28,330 nt of DNA from Parvularia atlantis (taxonomy: Eukaryota > Opisthokonta > Rotosphaerida). The notes below the pieces were generated by a model. That model searched no databases. It was not told the origin of the DNA and saw only the letters and a list, made by a program, of their open reading frames with translations. Position numbers and translations under genes: made by a program. The stretch is taken from NCBI GenBank assembly GCA_943704415.1, contig CALSCO010001531.1:1-28330 (forward strand), written 5' to 3'. Of the stretch, positions 1 through 8,352 are shown in pieces. The stretch's first letter is position 1, and every line of letters starts with the position of its first letter.

Positions 1-1392
1 TGCAGGTAGTCACGGCTCTGTGCGCACCGTAGGGGTCACGGCGGACAATGTCTCGGCTCTTCAATCGCCGCAGAACGGCGGTGTCTGTGTCTGTTCGTGC
101 CGTCACTGCGATGTGTGCGCGCGCCGAGTTGTCGCACCTTTGAGTGGCACAAGATTCCTTTCCAGCACGTTGATGCGCGTGCACTTACCGGTGCAGTTGA
201 AGACGTGCACGCCTGGCCCGCGCGCAGGTGTGGCGTGCATCAGCCGCGCGCGTGTGCAGTAACGCGCCCTTTTTCACGCACCGTCCGCTCGCGCGACCAT
301 CACACGCGTCCCGCTGACAGCCACGTGCGGCACGCATGCCTCGTCCTCATCCGCATCGAGCGGCAGCCGCTGCAGCGCGCCGTCGTCGCCGGCGACCCAC
401 GTCGCGCCGCGCGCTTCGCCGAGAACAAGCCGCGCGCCATCGACCGCGAGCGCCGCCGGCCCTGTGTGCACGCAGATAGTCAGCAGAGCGCGCCAGATGC
501 ATGACGGGCCCCGCGCACCCGACAGAGGCGCGCCGAGGGCGACGACGGCGCGGACGGCGCACGCGGCGGCGGTGCAGTCGAGCAGCACGAGCGCGTGGCA
601 CCCTGCCACGACGATGCGCCCACCCGTCGCAGCGACGGCGAGCCCAGCCGCGCCCCCGATCGATGGCGGCAATGGCACCAGCGCGACGTGTGCGCCAGTG
701 CAGGTCGCGGGCGTGCTGCAGTGCAGGAGATGAGCCGCGCCAGCGTCGTCGTCGCTGCTGCCGGGTGCGCCGAGGACAATCAGCAGCTCGCCGCGGGCAC
801 CCGTCGCCGTCGCCGCAACGCTCGTGCCGAGCCGTCCGTGCGCCGTGTTCCCAACGACGACCCCGACGCGCGCGCACGCCGCCGGCCCCTTGCTGCAGTC
901 GTACAGATGGGCGGCGCCGCGTCCGCCGTCGTGGTGCGGCGCGCCGACGACGAGCAGCCGCCCGTCCGCCGCTAGTGCGAGGGCCGCGCCGAAGCCGTCG
1001 TCGTCGCCGTCAGCGACATCGTCGTTGTTCGTGAGGGTCGCTGCGAGGATGCACGGCCGCGTGCCGTGTGCGGCGCACGCGTAGATCGCGACGGAGCTGC
1101 CGCGTCCGTCCTCGCGCGGCGTGCTGACGGCGAGTACTGCCCCGTCCGTCGCCGTGCAATCGCATGTCGTTCGCCCTTGTAGAAGTACCGGCTGCCCACC
1201 GAGCGCGCCCTGCGCAGCCAGGCACAATGCGAGCGCGGCGCAGGCCCAGAGGAGAGTGCGCTTTTTTGTCTCTGTCCACCTTGCCGTACTGTGCGTTTGA
1301 GTTGCGGCTGTGACGCGTGTCAGGCCTTGCGTGCCGCAGTGCGCCTCACCGCAGCGACCATGACCCTGCTTAGAGTCGCGCCTTCCCCCCAT
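1..1392 (-). CDS. FG-GAP beta-propeller secreted protein, 3' end outside window
   Basis: The gene is read from 1392 down past base 1. A hydrophobic signal or anchor segment (LLWACAALALCLAAQGALGG, around 1250-1190) is followed by repeated blades of the form LxVGAPxxDGGxGAxHLYDC, the integrin-alpha-like FG-GAP signature. Each blade carries a close Cys pair. The family folds as an extracellular seven-bladed propeller used in adhesion or ligand binding. Introns I infer are 281-213, 137-91 and 27 to the edge, plus two multiple-of-three introns, 518-462 and about 1349-1308, that keep the frame open if retained. Splicing at 282/212 restores the blade motif GVHVFNC in the right phase. The start is uncertain. 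I chose the ATG at 1392 because it gives the correct phase into the signal segment. In-frame ATGs at 1501 and 1590 would add a poorly conserved leader. Binding partner unknown. Confidence 0.7.
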
Positions 1393-1979
1393 GGCCCCAC
1401 CAGCGGTCTTCCTGGAGCCTGACGCCCACTGCGCTGATCCCCAAATAGCTCGTGGCCGTTGCGACGCACCGTTATCGCCCGTGCCGTAAAGTCGCGCCAT
1501 GGCCTGCCCCGTCCGGCTTAGCACCTCGTGCGGCCTGGAGCGTGAGTCCGTCGGCGGCGTCTGCGTGGTGCGGCCGCGCGTGAGCCGCACAGACCCGTCA
1601 GCCGTCGTGCGCTGACCATGCGCTGGCGCGTGCTAGTGCTTCTAGCGCCGTGTCGTCCCGCGTGGCTTCCCTTGCTGTTGCGTGCGCGTGGGGCCGCGCC
1701 CGGTGCACTCTGTGTACGGGGCAGGCGCGCGCTATGTCCGTATGAGCGCGCGGTACGCGACGGGCGCGCGCCACGGTGAGCCGCAGAGATGAAAATCTCT
1801 TTTCTGAATTTAGGGCAGAGGGCGCTGAGACCTGTTTCAGCCGCTCGCTCTCCTCGCGGTGCTGAAACGCCGCCGTCGCATCCGTGTCTCAGCCGCGTCT
1901 CCGCCGCGTTGCAGCGATGGGCACGGCGCATTCACACGGGAAAAAAACAAGAGGGAAACAAGGCACGGGGTGCCAGTCG
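1393..1979. other. Intergenic: kinase-PTEN 3' flank and FG-GAP promoter
   Basis: This interval separates two same-strand (minus) genes. It must hold the 3' UTR of the kinase-PTEN gene and the promoter of the FG-GAP gene. Two A/T-richer patches stand out against the GC-rich background, at about 1787-1805 and 1940-1962 (the latter with a run of seven A on the plus strand). I see no AATAAA. The reading frame of the FG-GAP gene stays open up to 1590, so part of this stretch could be its amino-terminal leader. No other gene is supported here. Confidence 0.4.
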
Positions 1980-4900
1980 CTACGACTGCGTCGCGGTGGC
2001 TGCGGCTTGCAGCGCGGCCTCGCGCTCGAGCTGGGCCGTGTGCTCAATGTCCTCGGCCGTGTAGCGACGCACGCGCGGCTCCTTCAGGAGCAGCGTGACC
2101 TTGAAGTCGTCCGGGAACTTGTCCGGGCGCGCGAGATCCAGCTCGGCCCTGCGCGGCCGGGTCAGGCTTGAGCCGGCACCGTGGCATGTGCGTTATGCAC
2201 TTGGTGAGCGTGACGCGGATGCGGCTCGCGATGTACGGGTCGCCCGTCATGCTGCCCATGCCGACGGCGCTCGGGTGATGCGGCACAGCCGCGCTCGAGT
2301 GCTGCTGGGCGTCGGATAGGGGGCGCTGGAAGAAGATGAGACTGCGTGCGGCGGTCAGCGCACCCGCAAGTGATGCGGCGCAGCGATACGCACTGCGGTG
2401 TTGCGCGGCGCGGGCGTGGAGGCGGCACGACCGCGGCCTCGGCCTCGGCGGCGTTGTCGTCAAAGTGCTCGCGCTCGAGCGGATGGCGCTCTTCCTCAGG
2501 CAAGTCTGCATCCTCCGCCTCAACTTCGTGCTCCTGCTCGTCCTCGTCCTCGTCCTCCTCCTGCGTGCGAGGCGCTTCGGTTCAGCGCGCTGGCGGCCGA
2601 GCAGGCGACGCACCTCGTCCAAGTCGGGCATGTCGGGCATGTCTGGCATGTCGGGCATGTCTGGCATGCCGGGCATGGCGTCGTCGGCAGCCCGCTGCGT
2701 CAGCTCGCTCGCTGCCGCAAGGATGGGTCAGCTGCCGACATGATGCGGTGCACGCGCTCGCTCACCCTTGGGCGGGGTCGACAGACGCTTGGCCACGACC
2801 TGCTTCGTGCGCCCGGCCGGCGACGAGGGAGCGTCGGACGGCTTCTTGCTGACGAAGCGGGCGGCGCTGCCGGCGATGTTGAAGAGGGTGTTGACGAGCG
2901 GGTTGTCGCCGTGCGGCATTGGCTCGCCGTCGCTGCCCTTCTTGCCCGGCATCGGCACGGCAAAGTCGCTCGCGATCGGCTCGGTCGCGTGGCACAGCTC
3001 GAGGAAGCGCACGTTGATGTGGAACGCCAGCATCGCCTGCTGCGTCGTGAGCACGCAGTATGTTGGCACGCACGGCGCACAGACCTCGCCGCTCGCACGG
3101 TCCTTGTCGAGCACGCGCACGTAGATGTCCTCCGACAGCGGCACGGTCTTGCACTCGATCACAGCCTGCGCGCACGCGGGCGTGGGCGTCGCGTGGGCCG
3201 GCGAGGCACAATACGCACCTGCGTGTCGCCCTTGCTGGCGGCAAAGTGCCCGTGCGGCATCGTCTTGAGCACGCGCACGTTGTTCATCGACACCTTGGCG
3301 ATCGGGTCGCAGCCGCCGTACGCGTCGTAGTCGGGCACGGGCTCAAGCACGATGGCCGAGAGGGCAAAGAGCTTGGGCTGGGGCATGTTCTTATCGCGCG
3401 AGACGAACGCTGCGCAGGCGGGCTATCAGAGTGCTCCCAGGAGCCGGCTGGGCTCACCTTCGTAGTACTGGATGTAGCGCCGCTCGGACGGGCGCACGGG
3501 CGACGTGCTCTCGTACGTGCCGAGCATCTGCCGCAAGCGAACGTGCGCTGTCAGTTCGCAGCTACAGCGAGCGTCGGGCGATTAAGTTGAGCGCACCTTG
3601 GCGTTGTACTGCTGCAGCGCGTCGGCCGTGTCGCGCGCGCGCCCGCTGTGCAGCAGCCACGCGCAGATCATGACCGCGGGCCGGCCGTAGTCGCCCTTGG
3701 CGTGCACTGCGACGACATTGGCCGGCTCGGTCACGAGCCACTCGTCCACGGCCTGGCAAAACTGGACCATGATCTCGAAGGTGGGGCCGTGCGTCTGCAC
3801 CGGGAAGCGCACGACCTGCCCGCCGAGCAGCTTTGGGTCGTAGCCGCCCGTTTCGCCCGGGACGAGGTTGAACACCTTGTAGTTGTCCTTGTGATTCCTG
3901 CGGTCGTGTGCGGGCGTTTGAGCCAGCAGCGCGCTTGCAGCCAGGCGACGCTGCGCGCACTTCTCCAGGAAAGCGTACACCTCGCCAATGGGGTTGGCGT
4001 ACAGCTTGTTGAGGCCCGCGGCGACCGGGTAGCCCATCGAGATGACCCGGCCGGGCACAATGTACGTCAGGTCGACGTTCGGTCCGTCTGAGCGTGCTAG
4101 GCATGAGCTGCGAGCTGCGATGATGCTCGGTGTGAACGGGCGCACCCTTGTCGCCCTTGCGGTTGTTCTTGATGCGCAGGCTGCTCAGCAGAAAGCGGAT
4201 CACGCCCGTGGCTTTGTCGCGCACGAGCGCGGCCGACGGCGTTTCCTCGTCCTGCGCGCGTGGCGGCGCTCAGCGCTACAATGTAGACGCAGGCCGCGAG
4301 CGCACCAGCGCCTGCAGCCGCTCGCGCTTGAGCTGGTCGAGCCGCTCCTTGCGCTCAGCGATGAGGAAGTACGTCGACTTGATCGGGCTGGGCGCCTCGG
4401 CCTTGATCGCCTGCAGGACCGTCTCCTTCGTGTACCCAAACGCGACGGTCTGGTCGAGCACGTCCGCGACCACGTCTGACACGACGACTGGGCGGTGCGG
4501 CAGGAAGTTGCTCGGTGGGCTGTCGTAGCTCTGCGCAGGTGCATGTGCGCGTGAGCCGACACCCCTTCGGCAGCAACGGGCGCGCGTGCGATGCCTTGGT
4601 CGTCCACGGGTGCTTCAACATGTCCTCGATCGACAGGCGCTTGTCCGAGTCGACCTTGAGGATGCCCCCGATCAGGTCCTTGGCCTCTGGGCGCCGCGCC
4701 GGGCACCCGTGAGCACACACTTCGGCGTTCTGCGCGGCGTCGCACCAGCCGAGAGGTGCGCCGGGTAGTTAATTCGGCCGGCCATGATGCGCTGGTACGT
4801 GCGCTCGAGCGTCGAGCCGGCGAATGGCAGCGTGCCGCAGAGCGCGGCGAAGAGGATGACGCCGAGCGACCTGTGGTGCCTGTTGAGCGGCGTGGCCGCC

Positions 4901-5810
4901 GGGCAAAGCCGAGGGCGCACCAGATGTCGACAGACGGGCCGAGGTACTTGGTGCCCGAGATGATTTCGGGCGCAGCGTACTTGGGCGAGCCTGTGCGTGC
5001 GTGCGCACATCAGCGAGCGCCGCGGCATGGCGCGGGCAGCGCACCGCAGAAGGTCGTGAGCATGTTCTCATTGTCGTAGAGGTTGCTCAGGCCAAAGTCG
5101 ATAATCTTGGGCTCGCGGTTGTCGTCGAGCAGGATGTTTTCTGGCGCGGGCGGTGAGGTGACGCGAGCACGGGCGCGTGCGGGGTGGTGCGGCCGCACCG
5201 GGCTTGAGGTCGCGGTGGACGACGAGGTTGCGGTGGCAGTAGTCGACGGCCGACAGGATCGAGCGCCAGATCGGGCGGAACTTGTGCTCGGCGAGGTGGC
5301 CGTGGTCGGTAATGTACTGCGTGCGCGTGTGGCGGTGGTGTCGGTGGCAGGCAGGCGGGGCAGGTGCGCAGGCGGGCGGGCAGGCACCTTGAGCAGCTCG
5401 CCCTTGCGGACGTGGTCCATGACGAAGATGATGGCCTCGGGCGTCTCGATGACCTCGACCAGCTCGACGATGTTGGGGTGGTGCAGCAGCGTGAGGAAGC
5501 GGACCTCGCGGTCGAGCCGGTCGCGCTGCTTCTGCTTCATGTTGACCTTGCTCATGAACTTAATCGCGACCTGCGCCTTGCGCGTGAGCGCCGTGCGCGC
5601 CCGATCTCGCGGCGGCGGCGACCTTGCGGCCGGTCACGGGGTCGACGCCGAGCCGCACGGCGCCGTTGACGCCCTCGCCCAGCGCGCCCTTGACCTGCGT
5701 CCGTGCGCGCGCGCTCAGCCGACCGTGTGCGATGCGCCTGCCCGACGCGCCTTGTACTTGCCGACCATCTTGTACACGTCGTGCTGGTCGTGCGCCTTGC
5801 GCTCGGCCAT
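1980..5810 (-). CDS. SNF1/AMPK-type kinase-UBA-pseudoPTEN-C2 fusion protein
   Basis: The gene has 19 exons: 5810-5751, 5694-5623, 5570-5388, 5316-5199, 5140-5045, 4990-4921, 4870-4746, 4686-4595, 4530-4306, 4251-4146, 4087-3961, 3897-3597, 3527-3458, 3409-3219, 3165-2766, 2711-2614, 2560-2394, 2341-2201, 2148-1980. They total 2811 nt, or 936 residues. Kinase (about 17-270): glycine loop [12 protein letters not shown] lysine 48, HRDLKPEN (Asp141), DFG (159-161), activation loop TTFCGSP with an LKB1-type Thr174. It looks active. UBA-like segment (about 290-335) ends [17 protein letters not shown], as in BRSK-like kinases. PTEN phosphatase-like domain (about 365-545) contains [13 protein letters not shown] and [11 protein letters not shown], but its P-loop is HAKGDYGR, so the catalytic Cys is Ala (about 491). 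C2 domain (about 549-925) is interrupted by an insertion with MPD repeats and an acidic tract. The fusion rests on a 54-nt intron (4305-4252) joining exons 9 and 10 in phase 0. The PTEN half has no ATG of its own before the domain. Two introns are GC-AG. Role inferred: a kinase tethered to membrane or phosphoinositide. Confidence 0.85.
2624..2678. repeat. MPD codon tandem repeat within C2 insertion
   Basis: Nine-base units (ggcatgtcg or ggcatgtct on the plus strand, partly alternating as 18-mers) encode about five consecutive Met-Pro-Asp triplets in exon 16 of the kinase-PTEN gene. They are followed in exon 17 (2560-2394) by a strongly acidic tract. The run lies between C2 beta-strands, where PTEN has a disordered loop, so it probably extends that loop. 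Confidence 0.8.
4252..4305 (-). other. Intron joining kinase-UBA half to PTEN half
   Basis: This 54-nt intron runs GTGCGCTC to CGCGCAG with a CTGAG-like branch site. It is phase 0 on both sides, after Gln-Ala-Leu and before Asp-Glu-Glu-Thr. If it were retained, the kinase would end in a stop inside it. The downstream frame is closed by in-frame stops within the intron and has no ATG before the PTEN domain. It is therefore the decisive junction for the fusion model. Confidence 0.8.
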
Positions 5811-5986
5811 CGCTGCGTGTGCGTGTGCTGCGCGTGTGCGTGTGTGTGTGCGTGTGCGTGTGCTGTGTGTGTGTGTGAGCGGACGGGCAGATGCAGATGC
5901 GCGCAATGCGTTCTGTGTGCGTCCCGGTAGCCAGCTCGACCCTTCGAGAAGCGTCTGGTCGCGTCGTGCAGTGCAAGTGGGCGCGT
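5811..5986. promoter_or_regulatory. Divergent promoter, kinase-PTEN / LCB1
   Basis: Only 176 bp separate the divergent start codons of the kinase-PTEN gene (minus) and LCB1 (plus), so both promoters must lie here or overlap the genes. The left part (about 5812-5878) is an imperfect TG/CA dinucleotide tract on the kinase side. No TATA box is evident. Confidence 0.6.
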
Positions 5987-8178
5987 ATGGAGCACGTGAG
6001 CGAGGAGACGTGGCGCGCGCTGCGCCGATGGCTCGACGGCGCGGTCGACGCGGTCAACGGGGTGCCGGGCGCGTCGCTGGTGGTGCGGTGCGTGTCGTGT
6101 GTGGTGCACGCGTTCGTGTCGTGCCGGTGCTCATGAGGCGCATACACACACGCGCACGGCAGCTACATCCACACGTCGGTCACGCACGACCCGTGGCGCC
6201 TCTTCCTCGAGTGCGTCCTCGTCGTCCTCCTCCTCAACTACGTCTTCGCCCGCCGCTTTCGCATCAAGAACAACCCGATCAAGCTCACGCCCAAGGCGCG
6301 CCCCGCTGCCGCCGGCCGCGGAGTGTCTGGCCGGCTCAACGCACCGCTGCGGCACCACGCGGCGGCGCGCAGGAGGTCGACGAGCTCATCAAGGACTGGC
6401 AGCCCGAGCCGCTCGCACCGCCGCTGTCGAAGGACGACCAGCGCCTGCTCGACTGCCTCCCCGTCGCCGAGAGGTGCCCGCTCTCTCCGTCCCTCCACTG
6501 CGTGCAGCGCTCAGTCCCCCCAAAAACACAACAGCCCGCTCGCCATCGAGACCGTCGTCAAGGGCCAGACCAAGGTCAACTTCGCCTCGTACAACTTCCT
6601 CGGCCTTGCTGGCACCGACACGCTCAAGCACGTCGCCAAGGGCGCACTCGACAAGTACGGCGTCGGCTCGTGCGGCCCGCCGGGCTTCTACGGCACAATC
6701 GGTGCGCGCATGTCTCGCTCGCCCCGCAGGCGCCGCTCAGCCGCCCGCGCTTCCCCCCGCCCGCAGACGTGCACACGCAGCTCGAGAAGCGCATCGCCAC
6801 GTTCCTCGGCACCGAGGACGCCATCCTGTACTCGTTCGGCTTCGCGACCGTGTCGAGCGCCATTCCGGCCTTTGCCAAGCGCGGCGACCTCATCCTCGCG
6901 TACGCGCACGCCCTCGTGCACGGTGGCCACTGCTCATCCGCTGCGCAGCGATCAGGGCGTCAGCTTTGCCCTTCAGAAGGGCCTGCTGATCTCACGCGCG
7001 CACGTCAAGTACTTCAAGCACAATGACGTGGCCGACCTCGAGCGCCAGCTGGAGGACGTCCGCCGCGACGACGAGAAGGTGCACAGCACTCCACGCGTGC
7101 GTGCGCGTGCTCAGGCGCGTCCCCGCCGCAGCACAAAAAGCCGCTCAACCGGCGCTTCATCGTCATTGAGGGCCTGTACCAGAACTACGGCGACATCGCG
7201 CCACTAAAGCAGATCGTGCGTGCGCCGCTGTGCGTGCACGCCGCGCGGCCTGACACGCGCCGCAGGTCGAGCTCAAGAAGAAGTACAAGTACCGGCTCAT
7301 CGTTGAAGAATCGATGTCGCTCGGCGTGCTCGGCAAGACGGGCCGCGGCGTGGCCGAGCACGAGGGCGTGCCGGTGCGCCTCTCGCTCGCGCGCGTGTGG
7401 GGTGGTGCGCCGCCTGACGTCTGCCGCGCGCCGCAGGCCTCCGAGGTGGACATGATCTGCGCCGGCCTCGGCAACTCGCTCGCCGCGGCCGGCGGCATCT
7501 GCGCAGGCGCCGTGCCGTACGTCGACCACCAGCGGCTCTCTGGCCAGGTGCGGCTGCTGCGCTCGCTGCGCTCGCTGCGGACCGGGCCTGATGCGGCGCG
7601 TGCAGGGCTACTGCTACTCGGCCTCGATGCCGGCGCTGCTCGCCGCGTCGGCCCTGTCGAGCATCGATCAGCTGGAGGAGGAGCCGGCGTTGATTGAGCG
7701 CCTGCGTCGCAACACAGAGCACATGCGGCGCGAGCTCAAGGTGCGCACAGCGCGAAATGCACGCGCGCACGGGTGGCTGACGTGCGGTGCAGACGGTCAA
7801 GCACCTGACGATCAGCGGCGACGCGCTCTCGCCGGTCGTGCACCTGCACCTGCCGTCGGCGCTGCCGTCGCGCTCGGCCGAGGAGAACCTGCTGCAGGAT
7901 ATTGTGGACGAGGCTCTGCGCAACGGCGTGCTGCTGACGCGGGCCAAGTACGTGACCAAGGAAGAGCTACACGTGCCGCGGCCGTCGATCCGCGTAATCG
8001 TGTCGGCGGGCCACACGCCCGACCACATCCGCCAGGTGCGCGCGTGTGCCGCACGGGATGTGGTGGCTCACGCCGTGCGCGCGCACAGGCCGTTGGGGTG
8101 ATGCGTGCCGCGGCGCAGGTGGCCATCAGCAAGGCGGTGGCGGCGGACCACACGCTGAGCGCGGCGCTGACCGCGTGA
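5987..8178 (+). CDS. LCB1: Serine palmitoyltransferase subunit 1 (LCB1/SPTLC1)
   Basis: There are 12 exons: 5987-6087, 6163-6295, 6373-6473, 6535-6701, 6767-6899, 6949-7078, 7132-7215, 7266-7373, 7437-7547, 7606-7740, 7793-8035, 8119-8178. They total 1506 nt, or 501 residues, close to the usual 470-500. The protein has one amino-terminal membrane segment ([16 protein letters not shown]). It then follows SPTLC1 closely: [70 protein letters not shown]. At the position of the PLP lysine of LCB2 (GTFTKSFGA) it has [11 protein letters not shown], with Asn about 332. That marks it as the non-lysine LCB1 subunit. It acts at the ER with LCB2, condensing serine and palmitoyl-CoA in the first step of sphingolipid synthesis. 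The intron at 6296-6372 is GC-AG (AAG|GCGCGC). LCB2 is not in the window. Confidence 0.95.
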
Positions 8179-8352
8179 GCACATTCGCATTTCTTTCTTT
8201 GTCCATACGTAGGCGGCACAAGCCGTGGCTGAGCGGGCGGGAGCGGTGCGCTGCGAGTGAGACCGAGCGGCCTCAGGCGCGCCGGCAGAGCGTTCGAGAA
8301 GGACGGTTACGGGATATTTTGGCGCCGAACTGCCGAACTGCCGCCGCCGCCG

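Noticed and set aside
5083-7026. A 647-codon plus-strand open frame across the kinase 5' half and LCB1
   Set aside because: It reads the antisense of kinase exons, the TG tract and LCB1 introns. The homologous segments inside it are in other frames, and it contains no coherent domain.
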